From: Alligator mississippiensis
Lineage: Eukaryota > Chordata > Crocodylia > Alligatoridae
DNA: 64,000 nucleotides
Direction: 5' to 3'
Assembly: GCF_030867095.1 (NCBI RefSeq)
Contig: NC_081828.1
Location: 46,105,434-46,169,433 of the forward strand
The translations under genes were made by a program, and so were the position numbers. Each line of letters starts with the position of its first letter. Position 1 is the stretch's first letter. Shown here piece after piece: positions 53,568-63,739 of the stretch. The notes beneath the pieces are model-generated. The model searched no databases. It was not told the DNA's origin and was given only the letters and a program-made list of their open reading frames with translations.

Positions 53568-56500
53568 CTCTCTAATAGAGAGGAAGGCACTAAAAGTACA
53601 GGTCACTGTATACCCGCATTTTTTTTTTTGAGTGAAGGACTTTGTATCCCCTTGGTACAAACATGGAACACTGCACAATTGAACTGCTGGTTTCTCCAGA
53701 CTGCCTCTATTTAAGATGAAAGCAGATACTACATATTCTGTGTTATTACACACAACTGACTTGCCCAAGTGACTTGTCAAACCCACTTTTGTCCCAGCCA
53801 CAGATTTAGTAAAAATATCAACATTAATTTACTTATAAATATTAAAAATTGTATATGCTATCCTAAGATAATTAAAAAAAAAAAGCCTGGTTTAAATCAG
53901 ATGACTTTGAAGGCCAGTTACTTTCAAAAAGTGGCATTTTACTCTAGAAAAAAAAAATTACTCTTTTCAACTTCCCAGCTTCATAATGGCATAGCTCCAA
54001 AATTCAAATTTGTCTCTCTAATGCTTGTACTTGAAGCATTTAAATATTTTAAGTGTTTAGCGGTGGATTGGGCCAGGCCAGCTCCTGCTTTCCTCCACAT
54101 GTGGCTTCCTGCTGGAGTGCTACAAGTCCCACACAGAGACATGGAGCTGACCAGCTCAGCCCGATGACACATGGACCAGGAGCCATGTGCCAGCAGGCCA
54201 GCTCCATGGCTCCACATGAGACTTTCAGCACTCCAGCGGGAAGTTGCACGTGGAGACACACAGAGCCCACCCAGCTGGATGGCATGCAGCTCCCAGCTGG
54301 AGTGCCATGAGCCCCACGTGCTGGCACGGAGCCAGCCTGATCTAGTTTGAATGTGCATGCCAACAGGCTGGGCCGGCTCCAGGCCAGCAAGTACAGCCCC
54401 TGGGACTCAACCAGAGGCAAGCGCTGCTGGGGGCTCCGTCTGCTGCTGATGAGGTGCCAGTAGCAGGGGCTGTGCATCATGAGGGGGGAGGGCAGAATGT
54501 ACAGTGGAGGGGAGGCACCCATACCCACCCACAAACCCCACACACCTCTTTACAACCCCCCCAAACCCCACACCCATACCCCCCACATCTTTTCACAAAT
54601 CCCCCCTACACCCACTCCCCAACCATACAAAGCACCTACATATATTTCTAAAGAAGGTTTGAATAGTGTTATATTTAATTTGTAAAATAAACAAATATAT
54701 ATAAGTAATTCATTTTGCATAATTTTGAGTTTTCCTGCGCATTTTGAATTTTTTTGTGCATAATTCCATGGGGTGTAATAAATTGTTAATGTAACACTGT
54801 ATTTGTTATCAGCTATTTTAATAAAGTTCAAAGGGTTTCAACATAGATTTTATAGATTAATTAAAAATTAATCAAAACATTAAAATAGTTTTTAAACATT
54901 AATAATGCTACTGAACATATACCACAAAATAAATACCAAGAGCTTAATCTTCTCAAGAAACTAAGGGCAAAATTCTTACCACTGTAGGTCCCATAACAGA
55001 AAATTATTCAAGTTTTCTAAAACAAAGAAGGATGTGTGTCAAATGCATCTGATACCAAGAGGAAAATTCTATGATACAAACTCCTACAGCTGTTAAAGGG
55101 AGACTTTAACTAGTTTCCAATCAAGTTTTTAGCACAGTATTAAATGTTAAATGTCTTACACTACAGAAGACATCATACCTTGGGTAATACTTTGGAGAAA
55201 AATGTTTGCTCTAACTCTGAAAGGTCAATATGAGGTAGAAACATGTCAGTCAGGATTCTTAACACCCCTGTAAAACAAAAATATTGACAGACTATTACAA
55301 AAGAATACCACAAAATGATCAAACACACCAAAATTGTTATCTACCCATCACAAAAAATGTAGAAATGTTTAAAGGGAAAAATAAAAACTATGTATTCATA
55401 CTCCGTGGGTGCATCTACATGAGACACTAGAAGTGCAGTAGACTAACTCTACTGTGCATTAGTGCATCATGGCACAAGCCATGCTAATGCACTAGAATTA
55501 GTCTATTGTATATTAGTGTCACCTAAAAGATGTGTGCTGGTGCTACTACGCAGTAGTGCCAATTACAGCACATTAAGCTAGTACCTGTTATTACAGTTAC
55601 TAACTTAATGCACTGTAATTACAGCACATTAATGAACATGTAGACATGCCCAGTATGTACAAATTGCCTGCCCTAAGCTTTTCATACCTCATCATTAAGG
55701 CGCCTTACCTTGTTTATTAGAGGCCTAAAAAGACCTAGTCAGTTAAGGCTGCTAAAGCCTTGAAATTAATTGCTCAACGTCAGTTTCACCAATTACAGAG
55801 GTAAAGAAAAACAATTACATTAGAAAGTAGACAGTGAAACTGAAAAACTCTAAGGCGCAAAAGCAGTTTATGCACTTAACCAATATGCAGATAGTGCATG
55901 TTTAATACAAAGTAATCAAAAAGAAAAAACTGGGGCTGACACTCTGTTAGGCAGGTAAGCAAATTATACACTTATCCAACAAATATATGCATATACTGTA
56001 GTCTACTTATATGCATGTGGCAAAATGACAACTGCTATCTGTACATTCTTTAATAAATCTAGATACCAGTAAAAAAAGGCTCCAACATGTATACAAGGGC
56101 TTATGTACTTAACTTACTTACTAAGTAGTTTTATCACAAACCACTGACAGTTCTAAGGCTAAGCATATACGTAGCTGTATACAGAATCGTTGTCTAAGAC
56201 GGGGTGGGCAAAGGCCAGCCCATAAGCAGACTCTATTTCCCAACAGCCCTTGCAGTGGTAGCTCCTTCTGGCTGTTGCTGCCAGACCCAGCCCCGCTGCC
56301 CAGGCACCCCAGCCCATCTACCTTGTAGCCACCACCGGAGACAGGACCCTTGTGGGCAGAGTGCGCAGCTGGGATGGGGCTGTGACCAGGAGCAGGGCAA
56401 GCAAGCAGGGCTGGGAAGACACAAGGATCTTGAGGCAGTGACAATGCAGGGCCACAATCTGCTGCCTGCACGCCCCTGCAACAAGTGCAGGTTCTGCGGA

Positions 56501-59500
56501 TGGGCGGGGGGTGTGCAAGTAGCAGATCACGGCTCTGCCACGGCCCGGGGCCCATGTTGTCACTGCCTCAAGATCCTGACTGGCCCTGAAGCAACTCCTG
56601 ACATGGCTCTGGCTGGTATGCATAGACACCCCAGGAGTATGGGGTCAGGACACAGCCCTGATTCTACAGACCCATGCTGTCAGGGCCCCATGCTCCTGGG
56701 GTCTCCATGGAGACCAGTGAGGAGCCACACAGGCAGGGGCTACTGTGAAATGAAGTCCGGCTGCCAGCTGGATCTGCCATTTTGCCCACCCCTGGTGTAA
56801 GAGGAAACACTAAAGATTTAAACCACATCACATCACAGCACATTCACCATCCAGGTTGGCAAAAGCTCAGCCTCTTCACTATGAATACCAGTAAAACTGC
56901 TAAAAACTTCATGGCAAGCAAATGACTGGCCCAGGGCTAGTCTCCAGATTTCACAGACTTATAACACAGTTTAAGCTAATTTTCATTAAAAACTTCAAGC
57001 CTGTTTCCTTGTGAAAATTCCAACCCCACCATAACAGTGATGCAAAACTGAAGAGGCCTTTGAATGAGAGGAAGTTTTTCCTTCTCAAGAAGGATCTGTT
57101 AGTGGCGGACAGTACTACCCTCAGAATATAAGACTGAATTAACTAATGACTTGAAACACTAATAGTTCCTAAAAATGACCTTATGATACACCAAGCTTTG
57201 CTCTCAGCTCTGTGTAACCTCTAAGTTAAAGGAAATTACACTTAAACTACAAGCAGAAATTCTCAATGTATACAAAATACCTCATGAGTAATCATAGCCT
57301 ATTCATTTTTAAAGAAAACAATAGTATGTTTTAGCCAACTATGGGAGGAAAGAAAAACAATTAAAACACATCAGAGCTGCTAATCTTATCTGCTTTTTTC
57401 TTTCTTCTTTTACTGGAATATTAATAACTCAAAACTGCTGCCTGTCTAAATAGTTACTTATAAAACTTATCTCTGTTATCGTAATGTGGTACATGGGCAT
57501 TTAGAATCACTTCTGATCATGACAAAGTTTGACATCACTGTACAAATGAGACAGCAGTTGAAGAAATTTTTTCTGTGAAATCAATAGCTAACAGTCAGAA
57601 ATAGTAGAATGGAAAAACAAAACCTTACACATATTCAAACACACTCATCTAGCCTTTTAATTTTTGGAAAACTCATTCAGCATTTTAACTGTTGAAGGCT
57701 GTCTTAAGAAACCAAGAAAGACGCATGCTAAAGAAGTAGTATTTCTAACACAGAAGCTATAATCCAATAACTGTAATATGAAATGCCACATAGGGATCAA
57801 GCACTACAGTTCTAAATAAAGTTATCATAACTCTTACTTACGAATATGTTCGGTCCAGTCATCAGAACTTTGATACACAGAGTAAAAGTGTTAAAGAAAG
57901 TGAACTCAAACATGTTCTGAAATACAGATCAGAGACCTGAGAAAGAATGTCTTGCACTCAAAAGCTTGTCTAACATTATCCCAACTACATAGTTGGTCCG
58001 GTATGAGATGTCACCCTAAGAAATCCTTGCCTCAAATACAAATTAATGTTCAATCTAATCCTAAAATTTATTACTACACCCAACCTGCAAATATTTCAAG
58101 GCATGTCCAAAATCAATGGCATCACTCTTATAGTTAGATATGTAACCACTTAAGCGCTTTGGAGTTTGGGATCTACATAATGACTTATACATGGATGCAG
58201 ACCAAGGAATTGTCCAGTTACTTTAACTGCTAGATGAACCGCACACACATGCAAACACGCACGCGCGCACACACACACACACGTACAGAGTAAAATTTAT
58301 CTTAGAATGCTGAATGCCTGCTTCACGTTCAGACTAGAGCAGTTGCCTACTATCTGGTACCTAGATCATCAGACGCCCAGTGCATTTGTTTACTGTAAAT
58401 CACATTCACCCTTCTCCTTCATAAACTCAGTGTCAGAACAAAGATCTTTCTTTTGCAGTGCACTTTTCCTGCTTGCGTGCTTATTCTCTTGTCTCTCAAA
58501 CACTATTTGGGGAAGGTCATCAGAACCAGGGCTGCAGACACCAAACTCATAAGTACCCACATATTTCTGACTACCAACACACATGTACACATGCAAGAGG
58601 GAATGACTATTCACAGATTCATAGATTATAGAGTCAGAAGGGACCCAATGGATCATCATGTCTGACCCCCTGCCCCTGGCAGGAAAGAGGAACAAGGTCA
58701 GACGACCCCAGCCAGGTGATTGTCAAGCTTCCTCTTGAAGACCTCCAAGTTAGGTGATAGCACCACCTCTCATGGAAGCCCATTCCAGACTCCAGCCACC
58801 CTTATTGTAAAAAAAATTCTTCCTAATGTCTAACCTACTCTCCACTAGTTTGCACCCATTATTCCTGGTTACTCCCTGGGGTGCTCTGGTAAACAGCGCA
58901 TCCCCAATTCCCTGCTGTCCTCCCCTGATAAATTTATAGGTGGTCCTCCCCTGATAAATTTATAAGCGGTGGGCAATACGTGCATGGGTGTTGTGTGATC
59001 TGTATCTCGGCAGAGCCTGTAATGACCTGCAGGTTCCCACACACAGGTTGAAGCACAAGTTGTAGTGGGGATGAGCGAGGAGGCTCCATGTGCAGGGAAA
59101 ATATCACGTGGTCCAATATAATTTATCCAACTCCTGAATTCTTTCCAGAGGAGAAAGGTGAGACTGACCCTCCCCATCCCCGTTTTTGATAGGCCCTGAT
59201 CTCCCAGTACTCAGCTTGGTTTATTTTGCTAATTGTGCACCTGCTACACCTGGTGATTTCTCTCACTCCCTCCCCTATGCTGTGCCCAGCTTCCTATAAT
59301 CAGAGACCTGAGGGGGATGTTTTACACTGGAAAACTCATCTCACTTCACCCCAACTATACAGTTAGCCCAATAAAAGATTTCACCCTAAGAAATCCCCAC
59401 CTCTTGCTATAGCCCTGAGCACACACAGCACCACAGCTGCAAGCAGCAGCAGCGCAGAGCAGAGCACAGGGTTCTTCTAACAAAGATCTGAGTTCTCGCA

Positions 59501-60137
59501 ACCCCCATGGAGTCCCCAGATTATTGTGTAGCTCTGGGCAAGAAACAGACCAGCGCCCAGATGCTTCCGAATCCCAACACATCTGCACACACACTTCTGG
59601 GTACTAGCCCTTGCCACACTACAGGCCATGGACACACACTTCTGAATCCACACATGCAGACTCTGTCTATGCCTGAAGAAGGGTGTTTGTGCCCAAAAGC
59701 TTTCAAAGAACAATTTTTCCAACTGTTTAGTTGGTCTAATAAAGGATATCAGATCTACCCAAAGAACCTCGCCTGCCCCCCCCATACTTCTGGGTACTGG
59801 TCTCTGCCAAGCTACAGGATCGAGCCACACTTTTGAATACACGCATCCCGCCCTATTTCTGGGTACTGGTCTCTGCCAAGCTACAGGTCACACCCCCCCT
59901 CTTCTGGGTACTGGACACCCACTCACCCACCCACCCACCCACCTCTCTGGGTACTGGTCTATCTCTGTCTCTTCCCCACCCCGTCCCCTTCAGCCCGCGG
60001 CGGCCCGCTGCCTCCTCAGCTGAGCGGCGGCAGGATATGAGCAGGCGGGGCAGTGCGGCGGGCAGCTCGCGGCGGCACAGCTCGCGACCCCAGCCGCCCA
60101 GCTCCTGCAGCAGTTGCTCGCGCTCTGCCTGCGACAT
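27652..60137 (-). CDS. FIRRM: FIRRM (C1orf112), FIGNL1-interacting regulator, 24 coding exons
   Basis: Exons in transcript order: 60039-60137, 57842-57881, 55179-55267, 53392-53496, 52018-52158, 50840-51002, 50277-50361, 50053-50191, 49470-49550, 47475-47539, 44869-45017, 43124-43253, 42431-42617, 41263-41345, 39858-39909, 38868-38957, 38031-38216, 35862-35984, 33642-33737, 31345-31458, 30782-30886, 30331-30411, 29289-29408, 27652-27843 (2715 nt, 904 aa). All phases agree. The product is a largely helical protein that, as published, pairs with FIGNL1 to dismantle RAD51 filaments and supports mitosis. Anchors to the human protein include GRELCRRELPAALPRLL (17-33), MYELAKQAKGL, QLMELLDM, KLCRFFANSL, QCSGELALPV, ITSLLAMDSWCFLAR with conserved W514-C515-F516, RRTLGEL, SSLGKLFIP and LLQKGPPPAWL. 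Start MSQAERE fits the longer human isoform; Met53 before FLPH is an alternative start. Intron 1 looks like a U12 AT-AC intron and intron 16 starts with GC. No break was seen. Confidence 0.95.
31565..31817. mobile_element. Short hAT-type MITE
   Basis: The left end is CAGGGGTGCTCAACCCC and the right end GTTTGGGCACCACTG is its imperfect inverse. The flanks GTCTAGAA and GCCCAGAA agree at 6 of 8 positions, both differences being T/C. It lies in FIRRM intron 19, about 110 bp from exon 20. Confidence 0.65.
31942..32007. repeat. Three tandem ~20-bp units at a CR1 5' junction
   Basis: Three imperfect copies of a unit containing ACAAACACTAACTTAACT lie directly against the 5'-truncated end of the CR1 at 32008. 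The first unit is continuous with flanking intron sequence. Confidence 0.6.
32008..33430 (+). mobile_element. CR1 LINE, 5'-truncated, with 439-codon open RT frame
   Basis: An uninterrupted frame from 32020 to 33339 carries the C-terminal half of CR1 ORF2. Reverse-transcriptase motifs are visible in order: YRPVSLTSILGKVFEKII, YLDFRKAFDTVSHPIL (motif A), GSGVPQGSVLGPILFN (motif B) and FADDTKLWG (motif C, FADD). It continues with the family C-terminal region ([35 protein letters not shown]). The endonuclease is absent through 5' truncation. The 3' end is GGGTCGGACTTGATGATC followed by TCTATGAA units. The lack of interruptions makes it younger than the other CR1 copies here. It is antisense in FIRRM intron 19. 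Confidence 0.95.
33935..34420. repeat. hAT-like element related to the 36.6-kb foldback element
   Basis: It opens TAGGGGTGCACCAATAG and shares GCTGGTAAGTCTGTTGTGG with both arms of the 36613-37604 element. The interior is G-rich (a G run near 34140-34154). The right boundary is unclear and probably abuts the CR1 beginning near 34432. It lies in FIRRM intron 18. Confidence 0.45.
34432..35505 (+). mobile_element. CR1 LINE fragment, degraded
   Basis: A frame at 34486-35112 shows SVPQGSVLGPVLFNIFINDV, KFTDDTKLWGRVSTP, TFNTDKCKVLHLSV and [20 protein letters not shown]. The rest continues in another frame (RLRAMGLFRLEKHRLRGDLV), so at least one frameshift is present, and the FADD motif reads FTDD. 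The tail GACTCAATGATC is followed by TCTATGAA and an AT microsatellite. It is older than the copy at 32.0-33.4 kb. Confidence 0.92.
36613..37604. mobile_element. Foldback hAT-type MITE, about 990 bp
   Basis: The ends TAGAGCTGTGCAAAGC and GCTTCGCACAGGCCTA are inverse to each other, and pairing extends over roughly 200 bp per arm (for example GATTCGGCCATAGACTAAAC on both sides). The flanks are GTAATTAA and GTAATCAA, an 8-bp duplication with one mismatch. The arms are separated by a GC-rich spacer without a transposase. It lies in FIRRM intron 17. Confidence 0.8.
39290..39588. repeat. hAT (Charlie-like) MITE remnant
   Basis: It starts CAGTCGTTATCAATCTTTTT followed by GACTCAAGGCACCCCTC and ends GAGCACCCTGGTTGAGAATC then TG. 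This is the usual plan of CAGTGGTTCTCAACC-type elements. The target duplication is no longer recognisable. It lies in FIRRM intron 15. Confidence 0.55.
39743..39856 (+). repeat. MIR-like SINE abutting FIRRM exon 15
   Basis: The segment GACAGGAAAAGTGAAGCGC and the later GAACTCGGGTCCTTTACTCC resemble the MIR core and 3' part. Its end runs into the splice donor of FIRRM exon 15 (exon end 39858). It is diverged, so the family call is tentative. Confidence 0.4.
44214..44800 (-). mobile_element. Penelope-like retroelement fragment with GIY-YIG endonuclease
   Basis: A minus-strand frame ending at 44439 reads NVIYLIQCTKCPDGKYVGET, then LRTRMNAHQKSI and VGAHFSQEGHS. This is the GIY-YIG nuclease layout (VIY, YVG, the following Arg, and the His-rich tail) found at the C terminus of Penelope-like reverse transcriptases. 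Downstream on the same strand is a tail with CCCGAAAGCTTGC and GGTTGGTCTAATAAAAGATA. The reverse transcriptase is missing through 5' truncation. It sits about 70 bp from the donor of FIRRM exon 11, in the gene's own orientation. It is not a host gene. Confidence 0.85.
46071..46801. mobile_element. Foldback hAT-type MITE with perfect 8-bp duplication
   Basis: The ends TAGGGCTGTGCGAAGCTG and CACTTTGCACAGGCCTA are inverse, with paired arms rich in GATTCGG and GAATC words. CTAACCAG is repeated exactly on both sides (46063-46070 and 46802-46809). The interior is GC-rich and contains A and T runs. It is the same family as 36613-37604 and lies in FIRRM intron 10. Confidence 0.85.
48860..49035 (+). 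repeat. MIR-like SINE fragment
   Basis: The stretch CATTTTCTGGTTGAGGAAAC, then CAGTTAAGTGACTTGACCAA and GGCCACAGTCA follows the MIR core closely. The copy is diverged and non-coding and lies in FIRRM intron 9. Confidence 0.6.
50708..50765 (+). repeat. Penelope-like tail fragment
   Basis: The sequence ATAATAAAAGGTATCATCTC with TGAACCAAGAGTTCT and TTTTGCATTTCTGC is nearly identical to the end of the copy at 266-325. Only the terminal part is present. It lies in FIRRM intron 6. Confidence 0.5.
52586..53165. repeat. Probable hAT-like element, boundaries uncertain
   Basis: It opens TAGAGGTGCACCAATACAAT, like the element at 33935, and has a GC-rich interior. Near 53031 there is an inverse-type end (CCCAACCTTTTCCACATTTT then GCCCACCCC), which may mark a second inserted element. 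No coding content is convincing. It lies in FIRRM intron 4. Confidence 0.4.
53529..53566. repeat. (CA)n microsatellite
   Basis: An uninterrupted run of AC dinucleotides is followed by a short CT run. It lies in FIRRM intron 3, about 35 bp upstream (in transcript direction) of exon 4. Confidence 0.95.
54057..54630. repeat. GC-rich, internally repetitive tract, unclassified
   Basis: Diverged repeats of a GCTGGAGTGC word with CCACATG- and CCCACAC-type neighbours occur in both orientations between 54090 and 54350, followed by a C/A-rich run (54510-54625). The composition differs sharply from the AT-rich intron around it. It may be an unrecognised transposon; no terminal repeats were confirmed. 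Confidence 0.4.
55407..55651. repeat. Small TIR element (GTCTACATG family)
   Basis: The ends GGGTGCATCTACATGAG and AACATGTAGACATGCCC are inverse. The interior repeats CATTAGTG, GCACTGTAATTACAGCACA and similar words, so much of it can fold. It is related to 6537-6728 and lies in FIRRM intron 2. Confidence 0.6.
56200..56794. mobile_element. hAT-type MITE (GGGGTGGGCAA family)
   Basis: The ends CGGGGTGGGCAAAGG and ATTTTGCCCACCCCTG are inverse; the flanks GTCTAAGA and GTGTAAGA agree at 7 of 8 positions. It is similar in ends and length to 23170-23751. The GC-rich interior holds open frames with no family match. It lies in FIRRM intron 2. Confidence 0.78.
57925..58035 (+). repeat. Penelope-like tail, degraded
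   Basis: The order ACCTGAGAAAGAATGTC, CTCAAAAGCTTGTC, CCAACTACATAGTTGGTCC and ATGTCACCCTAAGAAATCC follows the tail plan of the 44.2-kb element. It lies just upstream of FIRRM exon 2 in transcript terms, inside the AT-AC intron. Confidence 0.5.
58247..58282. repeat. (CA)n/(CG)n microsatellite
   Basis: Alternating CA with interspersed CG dinucleotides. It lies in FIRRM intron 1. Confidence 0.9.
58612..58976 (-). mobile_element. CR1-type LINE 3' end
   Basis: On the plus strand it starts TTCATAGATTATAGAGTCAG and AAGGGACC, the inverse of a CR1 3' end. The minus-strand text (GGCTGGAGTCTGGAATGGGC, then CTTGGAGGTCTTCAAGAGG) is typical of the CR1 3' region. A 22-bp CTCCCCTGATAAATTTATA unit is duplicated near 58918-58963. 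Confidence 0.8.
59282..59400 (+). repeat. Penelope-like tail, degraded
   Basis: The order GACCTGAGGGGGATG, CACTGGAAAACTCATCTC, CCAACTATACAGTTAGCCC and AATAAAAGATTTCACCC repeats the plan of the neighbouring tails with more substitutions. Confidence 0.45.
59664..59770 (+). repeat. Penelope-like tail, well preserved
   Basis: GCCTGAAGAAGGGTG (core CTGAAGA at 59673-59679) is followed by GCCCAAAAGCTTTC and then CCAACTGTTTAGTTGGTC, TAATAAAGGATATCAG and ACCCAAAGAACC. It lies about 270 bp from the 3' edge of FIRRM exon 1, inside intron 1. Confidence 0.55.
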
Positions 60138-60450
60138 GGCCGTGGTCTTCCCGCCGCTATCCCGGCAGCCCCCGCGGCAGCGGCAGAGCCAGCGCGGAGG
60201 GGGCGGGGCGGGCTGTAGGGCGGGAGCGGGGAGAGCTGGGGCCTGGCTTGCTTCAAGCGCCGCCGGGCCGGGCGGCCGGAGCTGTGGGCGTTGTGCGGCC
60301 TGTGCCCGCAGGTACTAGCCCCAGCCCCGCACACGGGCGCTGCGCTTGCTCAGCGGGCGGGCGGGCGGGCAGTCCGCGTGCGCTGCTCTTGGTGGATGTG
60401 CAGGCAGTTCGTGCGCATCGCGGGCCGTGCTCAGTATGCGAGCAATTCAT
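59970..60450. promoter_or_regulatory. CpG-rich bidirectional promoter of FIRRM and METTL18
   Basis: This is the only strongly CpG-dense stretch in the window. It covers FIRRM exon 1 (start codon at 60137-60135, minus strand) and continues through GGGGGCGGGGCGGG-type GC boxes near 60197-60210 into the presumed METTL18 first exon. No TATA box is obvious, as usual for CpG-island promoters. Open frames crossing it on both strands are compositional. Confidence 0.75.
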
Positions 60451-60800
60451 ACGGGCGTCGTGGGCCGTGCTTACTTAATACGTATGTCCGTGGTGGGCCG
60501 GGTTTAATGTGCTTGGACACTATGTCCTGTGCTTAATGTGCTTCATCAGCGTGCGTGCACATCGTGTGCAGCGCCCCACGTGCACACGTGTGGTGATGGG
60601 CTCAGTGCAAATGCACGCGCGCTGTGTGATGTGCTTAATGACGTGGTATGGGGCTTAATGACACTCACAGGGCTGTAGTGTTTCTGATACAGAGAGAGCC
60701 GCTTGAACCCTATGAGAATCTAAGCAAGTGTCAAATGAAGCGTGGAGCTAGGGATTTACAGCATGAGTTCAACTGCAGGCAGTGGTGATGAGCTAGAGGT

Positions 60801-60844
60801 GGTTTGGTTTGGTTTGGTTTGGTTTGGTTTGGTTTGGTTTGGTT
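60801..60844. repeat. (GGTTT)n pentamer microsatellite
   Basis: Eight perfect GGTTT units plus a partial one lie in the METTL18 5' intron. Confidence 0.95.
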
Positions 60845-61379
60845 GGATCTAGGCTTCAGTAATATTAGAAATTAAAAAGTTTACTCTCATTTTAATTAAT
60901 TCTTGTTTTTTGATTTCCGTGTCAGACTGTTGGTGGCGTTATTAAGGCGAGGAGGACACGACCAACCAATCTGCTGGTTCCAAATGAGAGTCACAGTCAC
61001 TAAGAAAACACAGATGAGAAACCCTAAAATGGTAGTTGTCCAAGTCAGAGCAAATGAGATGCCAAGAAATGCTACAGGCAAACAGCACAAACAATATTTT
61101 AATCTACACAGACGATTTGAAATGTAAAAAATCTGACGTTTTCTTGTCGGACGGCCAAATCTGAGATCTTAGTTTTTCATAGACAAGTGATTTATACATA
61201 CATACGAGGAAGGAAAGCTGTGACTAAAGCTAAAGATTAAACCATTTTAAAAACTTGCGCTCTTGTCACACAAAAATTCTTTGATCTCATCTAGTTTTGT
61301 CCTCTGAAAAAGGTGGTAATATCTAGGTGAAGGGGATGTTACAAGGTGATAAGAGATGATTACAAGTTATGTTATCCTT

Positions 61380-61450
61380 TGGCCGCTTCTCAGCCTCTCT
61401 GGCTTGGATCAGGCATAGTATCTTGTTTAACAACATGATATTCTATTTTT
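61380..61450 (+). pseudogene. U2 snRNA-derived relic (5' half)
   Basis: CGCTTCTCAGCCTCTCTGGC, then TTGGATCAGGCATAGTATCT and TGTTTAACAACATGATATTC follow the first ~65 nt of U2 snRNA (GCTTCTCGGCC, GGCTAAGATCA, GTGTAGTATCTG). Many substitutions, including within the branch-recognition region, make it non-functional as U2. It lies about 220 bp upstream of the METTL18 coding exon. Confidence 0.6.
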
Positions 61451-61675
61451 GACAGATCCTCTTCTTGTATAGAGAAAATTCAACTGATGAAGTTACAGCG
61501 CAAATGGGACTGTGCATGTAGAAGATCTCTTAGTGATAACTAAGTGCCAGGAGCCTTCTTTCACATTAGGACAGTCCCAGAACAAGTTTTTATCAACACA
61601 TTACAAGAAACATCGCATTTACATCAACACTTTCATTGGACAAGTGCATCTATCTTTTCTAACTTTAACTTCTAG

Positions 61676-62830
<1,155 letters not shown>

Positions 62831-63739
62831 TACATTTCTGTACCCATTGATTTGGTTAAATACCATTTCTAGCACATGCCTTCTTTATCTCAGTTGAATT
62901 GTTTTGAAGTGGCTTATATGCTGGGATACTTTGCTTCTGGAGAATAAAATGAATATATTTTGATTAGACAGTTGTATGTATTGAATCAAGTACTGGCAAA
63001 AGGTGCCAAAATGATACAACTGAGAATCTGTCATACTTTTTCACAGGACAGATACAGCAGAGGAAGCAGCAATACAAACTTCTCATGGCCATTTTGATTA
63101 ATCTACTACTGTCATTCCTGGGGTGTTTTATATTAGCGGATCTGAGAGAAATGCATCCAAAATACCACTAACATTTAATATAATGTGTAAATACTGGATT
63201 GAAAAGAGGCAAAAAAATGCAACACTTGTTCCAATTAAGTATTTTAGCTGAGGTCCTGGGACCACGTCTTTGACTTAAGAGTTGGTATGTAATGCAGTGA
63301 CTTTTAACATGAAATTTTCTGTTTTACCACCAGAGGGAAATGCCATTTATTACTTGCATTATATTAGAACCTAATCTTGCAAATATTTCATTTTTCTTGC
63401 TGTGTGTGTATATAGTTTACAAGATTGCTTATTTAGCTCTCCAGGAGTCCAATAATCATTGGGTGACATGCTTTCTATATTGAAGTTAATGGGAGTTTTA
63501 CCACTAATGTTAAGGGAATCAGAATTTCACTGAGGTCAGCCCTTAATGTGAGAGAAAAATAAATATATTGAACTATCATAAAATCTTGGTGCAGATAAAC
63601 TACCATGTCAAATCATTTATTTATAGGAAAAACAACTTAGTTTATTGTTTTACTTGAAATTAAAATGAATCTAAGTGGGGAAATATTCTATACAAGAAAT
63701 TGGTAGTGTCACACTGACAATAAACATGATGAATCGGGG
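62831..63739 (+). other. METTL18 3' UTR and flank
   Basis: AATAAA at 62943-62948 lies about 115 nt after the stop codon and probably ends the transcript. Further AATAAA words occur near 63558 and 63720. The rest is AT-rich with no coding exon, RNA gene or repeat that I recognise. Confidence 0.55.

Noticed and set aside
59833-60478. 161- and 141-codon plus-strand frames across the promoter
   Set aside because: They are antisense to FIRRM exon 1 or within CpG-island sequence, Arg/Ala/Gly-rich, and match nothing known.
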